Source: Trichostrongylus colubriformis
Taxonomy: Eukaryota; Nematoda; Chromadorea; Rhabditida; Trichostrongylidae
NCBI GenBank assembly: GCA_963978905.1
Contig: OZ022257.1
Coordinates: forward strand, 5,156,965-5,220,964
DNA length: 64,000 nt
Direction of reading: 5' to 3'
Every line of letters starts with the position of its first letter. The first letter of the stretch is position 1. Positions 47,369-58,560 of the stretch are shown piece by piece. The translations under genes and the position numbers were made by a program. Under the pieces are notes generated by a model. The model was not told where the DNA came from. It saw only the letters and a list, made by a program, of their open reading frames with translations, and ran no database searches.

Positions 47369-49421
47369 TGGCAGACGAACGCGGTGGTGAGAGGTGATCC
47401 TGCCGATTGAAGTTCAAAGGGCATTATGCATAGCTGACGCTGAAAAGGCTTTTTCAGAAATGTTATGAATGGCATAGTTCGCATAAGTTTAGTGTCAACA
47501 GTGCGGCGTGACCATTTTCGCAAGAGGAAGATAAATTTTTAATTCACATGCACTTTGTAATACACATTCCCATGAAAGAAAAAACCAACAAAACACCATT
47601 GATTTAAATTTCACGACTTAATTTAAGAAATTTTTCGGAAAGGGCATTAGTATTCAGCGCAGTTTTCATACTGATTAGGGTAATCTGAGTTGACGGTGAT
47701 GTGAGCACTGCCATGAGTCTCCAGCCGTTTCAATATCCAAAAAAAAAACATCGAAACCATCGTCCGCACCTTCAAGTATATACAAGATACCCGGATCGTT
47801 TGGAGACTTATTGTTAGAAAAAAGCCAAAATCATCTGCAAAAGCAGGTTTTCCCAAGAAACCAGCCTATGGGTATTTTCTCTACGAATACGAAAAACTTG
47901 GAATATGCTTTTTGCGTAGCATTCACACCAGACCATACGAACGCTGCGCAATGTAATCGATAATCATTTGATCGTAAAATAAGCAACGACCATAACCATT
48001 TCGACATTCTGATTTACTTGCAAAGAAACTGCGATGTTGAATATCTCGGTTTTCCACAGACTCTGCTGCTCAGAAATAGATGCATCATGGTTTATGAGGA
48101 GAACCCAGGCGCAAATATAGGGTCACAAAACATGTCACCGCCATAGTTTGTCGCTAGTTAGCGCCCGCCACGCGCGTTTACACCGAATCAATACCATATT
48201 CCTCAGTACGTGACTTCGATATCTCACCACCGAACACTTTCCACGATGCTTTTTCGGCCTATCTTTTGCACAGAATTGCAGATTAAAACGGGAAACAAGC
48301 CGAATTTCTGCTTAGAGTGTGAAGTCACAACGAAATCCTCTCTTCGAGCACTCACGAAGTTTTTTTTTTGGTTATACGTTTTCGTATATGATTCCATTTC
48401 TACTCGTGTTCTATCCGCGTTCAAGAATGTGATTCAAAGGAAAGAATCAGATGGAAAAGTGACGCATGCTTCGTGGAAAGAAGCACGATATTCATGCAAC
48501 AAAGTAAATGACGCACATTTACGGAACAAAGAGGAGGGTGGCACGGAAAATGACGCATTTTCACGTATCACGTATACGTACGTAGAAAAGTATGGAATCA
48601 TCGGTAAAGTGCTTTTCTGAATTGACACAAAATTGCTTCAGAACAATAGCGATCGCAAAGCGGCGTAATTGGACTCCTTTTTTGTTGACTAGTGCATAGC
48701 ATCGTATTTTTGTTCAGGTCTTAATTTGCTCAAACGATAGAGAAAAGAACTGTTTGTTTGCTTTTCGTCGTTGATTGGCTTCGGATATCGCGAAAAAAAG
48801 ACTGAAAATCGAAAATGTCGAGATAGTGAACGCCACCAGACAGCGGCGATAACGGCGAAAATAGTAGGCATGTATTCATGGAGATGAATTGCACGCAATG
48901 ATGGGTCCAGAAAATCGGAAGCACTTATAAGCTGAGGAAAGCAGGTGCAGTCAGCCAGCCAGCTGTGAGACCACAAGGCTAATCAGATGGCTGAAGACAG
49001 CACCCAATGACGAGTCGCCCCGATAATTTGCTTCTGCCACTGGTCTGGTTGCCATCGTTAAGCGGATTCGACTAAGAGGGATGAGGTCATTTCGGCGTTA
49101 TGGTTCCTCAAATGGACAGCCAGACAGCTCAAACCATTCATGGACAATTGCAAACCATTGACGTTCCAAAGTCTCTTGCTAGGAGGCAAAAAGCACAATA
49201 GGAATGGGAACACTGCACTTATAAACAAATGAGATTTTGAGCCACCTTCATATTTTGAACCACTTCACGAAGACAACTGCGTAAAAATCGATATCGACAG
49301 CTCGTGCGCCAAATCGATACTCTGTCTCGCAGTATGGCTAATAACGCGGTGACAAAAGTGTGAGAGTCATAAATCACATCCTTTTTTTACATAATTATTT
49401 ACAGTGATAACCCTGGGTAAT

Positions 49422-49477
49422 GTTTAAAGATGACAATCCCAAAAGCGAGTTCGCTTTTGGGATTGTCATCTTTAAAC
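49422..49477. repeat. Perfect 56-bp palindrome
   Basis: Two perfectly complementary 27-nt arms (GTTTAAAGATGACAATCCC continuing AAAAGCGA, then the exact inverse) separated by only two bases. The flanks are unrelated AT-rich DNA. It could be a residual MITE end pair, an extrusion-prone cruciform, or an assembly artefact. Confidence 0.9.
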
Positions 49478-50998
49478 AGGAGAATTGGCAAATGGGTATC
49501 GATTGATGCATTTTCGCAAATTAATTGCTTTTATTAAGTCAATTTCGACTGTTCTGACATTGATCTGCTACATGGTCCCACCCTACCAACAGATGCACGT
49601 TTATTGATTGGATACGCGTGAAATCGATAAACATGTTGAGATGCACACATGGAGAAGAGAGTGGAACGGAAGCAATTTTTTTTCAAATTTGAAAACCATT
49701 CCAAGATCGGAGACGGACCATTGCAGCTCGGATGGCCTTGCTACCCACTATTAAGGTTCTAGAGCCAAATGTACTCTGCGGCTGGGGCTTAAAGTGAAGG
49801 AACATGTAGGCAAGGCAAGTGATGCAATGATTTTATCGACACGCCGAAAATTGTCTCCGATCAATATTTCATGAGAATTCCATCAAAATCGACAACTCGA
49901 TCGATGGCCACTTTCGGTAAGCACTCTAGCTATGAAAAGGATTTTACAAAAAAACAACAAAAGAATGACAAATATTTGTGATCCCTTAAAAAACAAATCG
50001 AAAGAGACCTCTCAGAGTGGTGCTGTATTTCATCGAGATATATATACAACGGAGAGTATCAAAATGTCATGTACCGTGGAGAGCGACCGGCTAGAGAACT
50101 GGTGCGACATGGAGTGTGGGGCATAAAACCCACAAATACTATAGCTATATCGCTTTTCGTCCGAGAAAAAAAACTCCGCGACAAAGTCGGGCGCCGAGAG
50201 AACACTTGGTGAGAAGATCTCGTCAAGAAATCTTACAAGTCCGTGAGGGATAAGGCACATTTTACGTAAAATAGCATGATCTCTGTCTCTGAGAGACCGG
50301 AATCACCTCAAGGCTATGAGGCACTGAAAAAATTTAATAAAAAATGAAGAGTAGATAAATTCAGGTGCACTACAACACGAAAACTCAAAGCGATAAGCGT
50401 GGATCTCTCCCTAGTTCTGGATGTAAAGAACACCAAGTTAGTCAAAAGACTATCCTTGTACGAGAAGGGAATTTTGCAATACGTCAGATACTGCCCGCCC
50501 ACCTTGAAGCTCCTCCCCCTCAAGGCCGAGTTGTGCTCCCCCGGGCAGGGCAGCAGTCTTTTGTGAGGACGTAAGTCAAGTATTTGGGCAAAACGGTAAT
50601 GAAGGATAGTCTGCATTAATAAGAAACTCCGCAAAACGGCTCAGCGCCGTACAAGGTCAGGGGGGGGGCGTCGAGCGCGCATTTGAGGGTCACTTCGAAA
50701 ATGTCTCATTGATCTTGATGAAAGAACTAATAAATCCATCGTGGTCACAGCGCTATATGGTTACGCGGGAAATGTGGTGGGGTGGGAGAGTTTTGATTTG
50801 TCCACCTCGGATCTTCTAGTAATTCTAGGCTTGGATAAAACAACAGCCCCTGGCTCAAAACCATTTTGCTAGGCCCTCCTTCGCAGCAGCTTTCAGTGGA
50901 ACGTCTGGGGGGAGCTGAGGGATACATAATCCAAAATGCCCGTCCCCGCTAACTTCTGAGCATCCACATATCGTTGCGGCTAAAAAAAATTAGTTGAG

Positions 50999-51253
50999 AT
51001 TTTTGGGTGTGTACCGTAACCTCAGGATTTCGCACGGTGGCGTGTCGCAAGCGAAGCAATGCGGACGAGCTAAAGGCGCTGTGTTGTTGGGTCCTGAAGC
51101 GATTATTAGTCAACTGCGTATCGCGCCCCTAGCATTACCGTGTAAACGTTCTAAGATCCAACTACCGCAACGCGCATAGCTCGCACACAATGCGTCGCAC
51201 GCCGCTCATCGTCGTGCGAAATCCTCACATAAGGGTACACACCCAAGGTTTTT
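50999..51253. mobile_element. Inverted-repeat element K
   Basis: About 255 bp with terminal inverted repeats of roughly 40 bp: TTTTGGGTGTGTACCGTAAC and CTCAGGATTTCGCACG on the left, CGTGCGAAATCCTCA and GGGTACACACCCAA on the right. The interior is GC-rich and non-coding. No clear target duplication is seen. Confidence 0.6.
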
Positions 51254-52524
51254 ATGCCTTTCTGCTCATCAAGTCTTCAATATTTGCAATACATGGATCA
51301 ATGAGATCATATTGGCATAAAATTCCCACTGATACTCAGGCCGATTGAGTTCATTAGTCGATCTAAATGGACGATAGCTTTGCGCAGTATCGAGACTGAG
51401 ATCGTAGGGGGAAGGAGTGGCAGTGAATATCAACGAGTGACGACAGTGGTCAGTGTTCATTCTGACATCATCACCCCTCCCCCAGAGAAATAGGAACGGC
51501 GATTCATGTGATCCATGAAGTGCATGACGTCTTCTGGTCCTGCTCCATGGCGTCGTGTCACGTGGTCCTGCCTTGCGCATGACGTTGGACACCGTCAGTC
51601 ATTTGACAGATGACATAGTGCATCCCCCCTCCCCCCGAGGGAGGGGTACTAGTACGGCTGTACCCGAGCACAGTCTGTACCCCCGTGATCACACACTATT
51701 TAATCGTCCACGAGTGGGGTTAACCACGCGCGGGGTAATTTAGGTACATGGCTATTGAAACAGCCAAGGGGGGGGGGGTGAGGGACTGGCAAGGAAGGGG
51801 GAGGGGTTGGCGTCGAAATGTGAAAAGACGACCTTGTGAACAGGGAACGGATACGAACGATGCTATGTAACGTGTTGAAAAGCGATTGAAAAAAAACGAT
51901 GGGAAAAATTCATGCGACCCGCTCGATCCCCGCCGACCTGCCTGTCCACACTGCAAAAACTAACCGTTCACGGATGAATAGCCATTGTATCACTCCGTAT
52001 AGCATGCTCATGAAAAAACAATGATGTTAGATTCTGGGAGAAATTTTTGCGACAATTTCGTAATTTTCTTCATCTCATCTATCTTCTATGCTAAAAATCC
52101 GGCCCTGACCTTATAAAAGTGATTTTACAATTTACATTTATCCATATCAATGTACCGATATAATTTTGATATTCCACAGCTGAAAAATTGCAGAAGATCG
52201 CGAACCGTTAAAACGTACAATTTCAAACCAAAAGAAAATGAAATTATATATAAAATTTGAAATCAGGTCCCTCGTTAGCACTGAGGCCAGGCGATACTCG
52301 TGACGGAAGACTAGCCGAACCTCTCGTTCAATTTTAATGTATTCCCCGCCCCTTCACGAACCCCACCCTATAGTTTTTGGAAAATTTCGGAAAATTCCAC
52401 GAAATTTTGGAAAGTGCTAAAGATGTTTCTCGAGTTATTTGGTCTTGAGTTTTGTTTCTTGCTATAACAGGACTTCGTGCTTCTTTATCTATGGAGAACT
52501 CGAGTGCATGATAAGTAACTAAAT

Positions 52525-52820
52525 GAATAATAAATAAATAAATAAATAAATAATTAAATGAATAAATAAACGTAAATAGAAATAGATAGGTAAATAAGGA
52601 TAAATAAACCACTATAAATAAATAGTTGTTTATTCATTCTTATTTATCTATTAGAGCTTGCCTATAAAGCTCAAAATTCTTCTGCAACGTTTTTTTTGCG
52701 ACAGATCTTGTGGAAACCCTTTCTGAGTCTTTTGAAATAAATTCTGCAAGTCTCACATTGTACAATAAATAAATAAATAAATAAATAATAAATAAATAAA
52801 TAAATAAATAAGTAAATAAG
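52525..52820. repeat. (TAAA)n/(TTTA)n microsatellite blocks
   Basis: Runs of AATAAATAAATAAATAAAT at about 52525-52580 and again at about 52765-52815, separated by unique sequence. They account for the apparent leucine/tyrosine/isoleucine-rich - strand ORFs here, which are not genes. Confidence 0.85.
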
Positions 52821-54288
52821 AATTCCCTATAACTTAATAGAAGAGTGGCAGCCTTGAGTAGAAGGGCCATCAAAAATAATTACCTTTGTGCAAGGGCGAC
52901 GGAAAAATGAAACTACATTCAAAATAAGAGCTTAACTTTGAAAAGAACGAAGTGCAAAAGTCCTTTTCAGCAAAGTGCTGAGCAGAGTGAAAAATCGATG
53001 TGTTGGAGCCAGTAACGACGACCTGGATATGCACTATACCGAACGATGGTAGAATGACGAGCGCCAGTGGGATGCAGCAGCACAAGGACGGTCCGAGGTG
53101 AAGGGGGGGGGGGCAGGGGGCATGGCCGCTACGCTGTGAACAACGGCGGGCCTGCCACTCATCGGTTCTTCCACCACCACCACAAAACAATGTGGCGCGC
53201 GTTGACCGGACCGAGTGAGGTCAACGACAACTGCAAATATCTGTCTGCTGGGCCGGCCAGGCCAGGCGCGGGGTCAATCAGCATGGGTGTCACACACAGA
53301 GTAGTTCCAGGACAGCTGGATGGATGACCTTGCCACATTAAAACCAGTTGTGCGTCGCTAGTATCAAGTAACAGAACTCTTCTACTAATTACCCACTTAA
53401 ACTACTCGACACCAGACGAATCTCTGGAACCTCCCCTTGAACTTTCAAACCGGTGCCAAATGACAGTAAAGTTCTTGCTTGGCGATTAACTTTTATTATG
53501 GACTCTTCAAATGACGATTGAAGTCGCCTGGACAACTTGGAAATTGCCATCTTAAAGTCTATTGTGAATCAACATTACAACATTTCCTTCAAAAGCTATA
53601 CAGGGAGTTTCAGCGAGCAATCAAAAAAGTATATGCGACCGATATCGATTAGAGCGAAATTGACAGGCAGTAAGGAATTTAATGAAAGCAATCAATCTGG
53701 AAACAGGTGGATGCAAGGAGCCCTTTGATCCACTGCTATATTTAATCTAACTTTTGAAAAAAAAATAGAGCCCAAAGCATTTAACTCCTGGAATACGCCA
53801 TGCCTTGTATTTCCATGGAGAGCTCAGCAGCAGCATCCAATTACGAAACGACCTACATAATGGCATGAGCTGTGGGAAGGAGAGGGGAAAGGACAGTTTG
53901 TGTACCAAAACGTGTTTTCATTCTACCATAGAGGTGTGGTACTACATTTTTGATAGATTCTCGGTGAATTTGGATGGAAAGTGTGGCAAAAACCCCTACA
54001 ACCCTTACCACGTGAATGGCTCCGGAAGGAAGGAGCGTTCTTTTTACTTGGACGGCATTGTTACAGGATTCAGTGCCTGAGCCGGGGTAGTGAGAGCAAT
54101 CCGTAAAGGAATCACTTATAAAACCATCATCTCCGGAATGGAGAACAACAACCACCAAACCGTAAATAATGGATAAATAACGATGTCGATGAGAGCACAA
54201 CTAACAACAGCAAGGAATAGGAAAATGATGGCAGGAATGAAGGGTAGCTTATATGCTTATTTGTTTGCTTAGTTATGTATTTCTCGGT

Positions 54289-54360
54289 GGTTACGGTGGT
54301 ATAGTGGCAAGTGGCGTGCACCCACACTCTCACGGTGCGGGGATCAAATACTGCGTGATG
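54289..54360 (+). repeat. tRNA-like, probably tRNA-derived SINE remnant
   Basis: Contains TGGTATAGTGG, a good RNA polymerase III box A, and about 45 bp downstream GGGGATCAAATAC, a weakened box B (consensus GGTTCGANTCC). I could not fold a complete cloverleaf with matching acceptor stems. It is therefore better read as a decayed tRNA or tRNA-derived SINE head than as a working tRNA. Confidence 0.35.
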
Positions 54361-55084
54361 CGAGTGAAGGCAAGGAATTGAAAAAAAACCAAGTGCACGT
54401 AGAGATAACTTCTGAACCACTACGGTACTTGCAAATCAGGGCCAGGAAAAACACGATTATAAAAGCTCTCCTCATTCAACCATGTTCTCCGCCGGTGAAA
54501 AGTAGTCAATGTAACTGTATCATGTGGGTAAAAGAGTGTGAGCCATGCTCCCAACTTGTCTGCAGAATCGCTAACACTTTGTAATGGAGCTGAGCGGAAC
54601 AGCAGCGCTAGTTTCATCTTCGTCCTATAAATCATATTTGAACGTAAAAAACCCATAGAAAAGAGGTCTTTGTGAAAAATGACAGTGCCGCGGGCCTGTT
54701 CTAACCGCTGCCCTTTGCAACAATGATATGGAAAGAGTAAGAAAAATGCAAAATAAATATGCACTGAAAGTGAAAGGAGAGGTGGGTTTATTGACAGTAT
54801 AGTACACACACCCATATGACCTTTGTGTAAGCGGTGGTATGATAGCTCTGTACGACATGGGACCACTTTTTTTGCATAGTTTCATAGCTGGTCTTTGTTT
54901 ACCTGGGGGACGTGAGCCCCGGATAATGTAAACATGACACACGACAACTAGAATATGTGAGTATTTATCAGAATCAGCGAGGGAATCCCACTGATCAGTG
55001 ATTATTTAGCCTATTTATTATATTTATGCGTGCAAAGACGTGTCAGAACTTCTTGAAACCGAAACAAGAGATACTCATCATTTA

Positions 55085-55215
55085 CCTATCTTTATTATTA
55101 TCGTACTTACTCTTGATATTTATATTTATATTGATATTATTATTGATTGTACTATTATTGATATTATATTATTATTGATATTATTATTGTTATATTTTAT
55201 TGATACTGATATATT
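55085..55215. repeat. AT-rich (ATT/GAT)n low-complexity tract
   Basis: Imperfect TTGATATTATTATTG-type repeats. An inverted relative (CAATAATAGTATCAATATCA) occurs at about 59100-59170. The long + strand ORF across this tract (55040-55549) is an artefact of AT repeats and the adjoining hairpin. Confidence 0.75.
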
Positions 55216-55226
55216 GACATTTTTAT

Positions 55227-55357
55227 TAGAATGTTCAACTACAATTGAGACTCCAATATTTATTCAAAAACGCAAAAGACCCCCCGAAAGCCTCTTGAGG
55301 GGTCTTTTGAGTTTTTTGAATAAATATTTTGGAGTCTCAATTGTTGTTGAACATTCA
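55227..55357. mobile_element. Palindromic element N
   Basis: A 131-bp near-perfect palindrome. The left arm reads GAATGTTCAACTACAATTGA then GACTCCAATATTTATTCAAAA; the right arm is the inverse, ending TTGTTGTTGAACATTC. The centre is AAAAGACCCCCCGAAAGCC / CTCTTGAGGGGTCTTTTGAG. It is embedded in the AT-rich tract and is non-coding. Confidence 0.75.
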
Positions 55358-55634
55358 GATAATCATGAGACTTCGGAACAGCACAATATTAAAATATTTA
55401 TTTTATTGATATGTATTATTGAAGATGCAAAAAAAGAGTGCAGAATGTGCATATCCAATTCTGATTTGGGCCTAACAGTCGAAAGATTACACTTATTCGT
55501 GCATATAAAAATGATCATAATCAAGGATTGTGCAACAGGTAAACAATGAGTTCAGAAGGAAGAACCGAGACAGGTTAGGAATTTGGAACATATCGAGGTC
55601 CGAGTGTTAATCGCGCTGCCACGCATCCTCAAGA

Positions 55635-55890
55635 GAAGATGCCGGCCAGGGCGCGACAAGGTTCGCGGCCGACTCACTCAGCCCCTCGCCCGCCTGCAAC
55701 TACTCCTTCCGCTAGTGATGCAGAGGAGCACGAAAAAGAAAGGGTGGGAAGGGCACTTTTTGAGTTCCTCTTTCTCGCTTTGCGGTTTTATTTCGCCCAT
55801 TCTCTACTGTTACACTACGTAGCACTCTCACTATTTCAATTGATCCACAGTATGTCGATTACCCCTTCCGGTGTCTTTAAAATCGCAATT
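55635..55890 (+). repeat. Dispersed repeat family I, copy 2
   Basis: Second copy of the family seen in the last inos-1 intron. Shared landmarks in order are GATGCCGGCCAGG, AAGGTTCGCGGCCGAC, GTGATGCAGAGGAGC, TTCTCTACTGTTACACTAC and CCTTCCGGTGTCTTTAA. The copies are clearly diverged. A reading frame is open here for about 98 codons but not in the other copy. Confidence 0.5.
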
Positions 55891-57118
55891 GGTTATTCAG
55901 CCATAGGCATAAGTGCAAATGCATCGTGGCATTAATTCGAACCTCAATTGCTCCCAAGTAATTGAAGACCTGTAGGAAACCCGATTGCTTTCACGAATGT
56001 GAACGAAGATAAGCTGAAAGCTGGCGTGAAGGGCTTCGCAGTTTATCCTTTTCCCATCAAAACAGATCTGCAGCTGCGGGATACCTATGCATTTCAATGA
56101 GGAACAGGAATTCCTACAGAATGGTGAGAGGTTTGGATAGCGATCGAGTAGTTGTGTGGTTGTGTGTGTGTGTGTGACGACGACCTTCACTTCACACTAG
56201 GCACCAGTCACACAGTCGGATCACAAAGGCAATCTTGTGTGGGTGGTGAATCGCGCTAGGGCGCTGAGCGGCGCGATTACCATACGAACACCATCATGCC
56301 ATCCTAGCTCTTTCTTTCCCTTTGATACAACGGATGACCAAATCCCACTGCGTTAATGAATCGTACACATCAAGCGGAGAGGGGAAAATTCAAAGTGCAA
56401 CTGGACATTCAGTGTCGTCGACCTTTTGGACAATAAGACGACATTCGTATTCTGACAGTCGCTGCCAGCTGGCTGCACCCATTGCTCGCCAATTCAAATA
56501 GTGCGAGAATAGCCGAATTCGTTGACGTATGAATGACTAACATCAAAGTAGAAACGCCGCGAGCTGAATGACCATCATCATCTGAAGCGCGATGGGAATT
56601 GTGAGAGGCAGGAAAAGAGAAACAAAGGAGAAGAAAGAAATTCGAAGTGGCGATGCCTGGCTTTTTGAATGGGGTGGGGTTGCATTTGAATATTTCTCAA
56701 ACGGCATTTTTTTTTGTCGAATTTCCCCTCTCCCGACGGCGATCGAAAGCACAACAAGACCACAGACCCAAGCGCGGGAAGGGAAAAAGTGGAGATTGCA
56801 TGGAGTGTGGGGGCCACGGTAGGAAAAACTTGTACCCCTGTGAAAAGTCCTCAATACCAAGCATGCATGGTATTCTGGGATGGATTAAAGGCAAATTCCA
56901 GGGTAACCTTGAGCGGGTTAAAGCGCTGAATTATGAATTAAGAGGCGCTGAGGAATACGCCGACAAAGAAAAATCTGAAAGAAATCCTCGAAAATGGCAA
57001 AAGTAAAGCCTCCTGGCATATGACCTTGGACGAGATTACAGTCTCCAAAAACGAGCCTTTGAACCAGTTTCGGCTGGATGGTATCACAGGAACTTTGGGA
57101 CGGGGATGGAATCTTATA

Positions 57119-57256
57119 CTCCATTTCGGAGCGTCTGATAGGGCGTGGCCTATGGACATGTGTGTGGCGAGAGTGAGAGTGTGTGGCGGAGAGAGTTTGA
57201 TACACTCGCACCCAAGTCCGTAGGCCACTCCCTATCAGGCGCTCCGAAATGGACTG
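57119..57256. mobile_element. TA-flanked palindromic MITE family D, copy 3
   Basis: Third family D copy. Left end CTCCATTTCGGAGCGTCTG, right end CAGGCGCTCCGAAATGGACTG followed by TA at 57257-57258. The left terminus has lost a few bases relative to CAGTCC. The arms contain GATAGGGCGTGGCCTA mirrored by TAGGCCACTCCCTATC. Confidence 0.7.
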
Positions 57257-57299
57257 TATTTATTATGTCAACGTCTCCTTTATCATTGGCATCTCTTCC

Positions 57300-57440
57300 T
57301 TATCTTATATTGTTATCACACAAGTCGTGTGCCTCATCTGCCACGTTACTGCCACCGTTGCCACCGTCACTGCTAATTACGTATGGGGTGGGCGGCGCTG
57401 AGCTGACTGGTGGAGTCCCGCTTGCTTCATTGGCTCTGCA
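57300..57440 (-). CDS. Possible terminal exon of unrecognised - strand gene
   Basis: A 47-codon open stretch after a GTTGCAG acceptor, ending in TAA at 57300-57302. The peptide is Pro/Ser/Gly-rich (SGTPPVSSAPPTPYV, SSDGGNGGSN), as is usual for low-complexity tails. No domain is seen and no partner exon upstream could be linked, so this is a weak call. Confidence 0.2.
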   Translation of the reverse strand, partial: CRANEASGTPPVSSAPPTPYVISSDGGNGGSNVADEAHDLCDNNIR

Positions 57441-57763
57441 CGCTTCTGCAACTGACGCTCACGCCTAGGTAAAGGTACAGCCTACTGGCTGTGGGTCGTA
57501 CTATCTGACCAAGGTGGGCGCTGTAAAACACCAATAATCCTGGAATGTGCCTTTGACCCATTGCATACCATAATCCGTCGGCAGCCCTTCTAATTAAGAA
57601 GGAGGCACAAGGAGAACGGAATAATGAGTGGGTTTAGGGTCTTATATCCTGCATCCTCTAGAAAGCGAAAGGATAAAATGGTTAATAATACGGAATAATG
57701 AATGGGTTTAGAGGCTTTATATCCCGTCTCTTCCAAAAAACAAAAGGATAAAATGTTTGATAA

Positions 57764-57997
57764 TCACACAAAGCACATAGGATCAACCACGCACTGGTTC
57801 TCATCTGAGATTTGAAGAGCAAACAGGAACGGAAATGTAGCCTGAATAATAGTGTCTGACTGCCGCATTAATACTTTACCTCCATCATTTTTTATCCTAT
57901 GCAGTAGGCTTTCGAAACTATACGAATCACGGAAAATGGATAATATGGATGACTTATCATGGGGGGGGGGGGTATCGAAAAGTGCTGAACGCGCCAT
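57764..57997 (-). CDS. Unassigned 77-codon ORF
   Basis: Starts MARSALFDTPPPHDKSS and ends in a stop at 57764. The 12-base G/C homopolymer at about 57961-57972 falls within its first codons, so the frame depends on that run being read correctly. Composition is protein-like (FRDSYSFESLLHRIKNDGG) but unrecognised. It could be a repeat fragment or a single-exon gene. Confidence 0.25.
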   Translation of the reverse strand: MARSALFDTPPPHDKSSILSIFRDSYSFESLLHRIKNDGGKVLMRQSDTIIQATFPFLFALQISDENQCVVDPMCFV

Positions 57998-58034
57998 TGA
58001 ACCTTGAGTTGTCCTAACCTCCTCGGCAATGGCC

Positions 58035-58560
58035 TGGTGGTGCTCCTACAAAATTCCTCCAACTCTCACTTTGGAGCACAAGTAAAGCAAGTCCAAAGCA
58101 CCCTCAAAAATGATCGTAGTTCCAGTGTGAACCTGCGCGGACTGAGCTCGATTTAACCACTTCGTCATCTCTGTATGTGACCTATGGGTGGTTCAAAATC
58201 ATCCTTTCCGATTGCAGATTCTCCAAATGGCACCAAGATTGGGCTGGTACAACAGAATGCAAAAGGTTCGCAGCGAGCAGGATTCGAACCTGCGCGGGCA
58301 GAGCCCAATTGATTTCGAGTCAATCTCCTTAACCACTCGGACATCGCTGCATGTGAACTGTGGATTGTTCAACATCATTACATAAGGGCATTTTCTTTCC
58401 AAGATTGCACATTCTCTAAATGACAATGAGATTGGGCCGGCACGACAGAAGGCAAAGATTCCGCAGCGAGCAGGATTCTTGGTGGCACTTTTCAAAACCT
58501 CCTCCAACTCTCACTCAGGAGCGCAGCTAAAGCAAATCCAAAGCACCCTCGAAAATGATC
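58035..58560. repeat. Tandem duplication around tRNA-Ser
   Basis: 58035-58125 (CCTCCAACTCTCACTTTGGAGC ... AAGCACCCTCAAAAATGATCG) is repeated at about 58480-58565 (CCTCCAACTCTCACTCAGGAGC ... AAGCACCCTCGAAAATGATCG). Between them are three tRNA-Ser-related segments: a decayed 5' piece at about 58126-58180, the intact gene, and a truncated CCGCAGCGAGCAGGATTC at about 58460. The flanks TTCTCCAAATGGCACCAAGATTGGG and TTCTCTAAATGACAATGAGATTGGG are also paired. Confidence 0.7.
58269..58350 (-). tRNA. tRNA-Ser (anticodon CGA)
   Basis: 82 nt, intronless. Acceptor stem GCAGCGA pairs with TCGCTGC and the discriminator base is G, as expected for serine tRNAs. Box A is TGTCCGAGTGGTTAAGG. The anticodon arm TTGACTCGAAATCAA gives CGA. 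A long variable arm (TGGGCTCTGCCCG) marks it as class II. The T arm is CGCAGGTTCGAATCCTGC with a perfect box B. All elements look functional. Confidence 0.95.

Larger units (their letters stand above)
42689..57113. other. 14-kb region without a recognisable gene
   Basis: No exon chain with known family motifs was found on either strand. Coding-like but unassigned ORFs include 44777-45001 (+; SDDYISAYRDILRDDPTIL), 46467-46724 (+), 48210-48620 (+, 136 codons) and 56647-57006 (+; charged C-terminus). None has recognisable motifs or a supporting partner exon. The sequence is otherwise AT-rich with homopolymer G/C runs, microsatellites and the palindromes listed separately. A 21-bp direct duplication (GTTTCAGGACTATGATCACAA) occurs at about 45663-45704. 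Confidence 0.5.

Noticed and set aside
55040..55549. 169-codon + strand ORF, the longest in the window
   Set aside because: It runs through an ATT/GAT low-complexity tract and across both arms of a palindrome; the Ile/Asp/Leu repeats reflect base composition.
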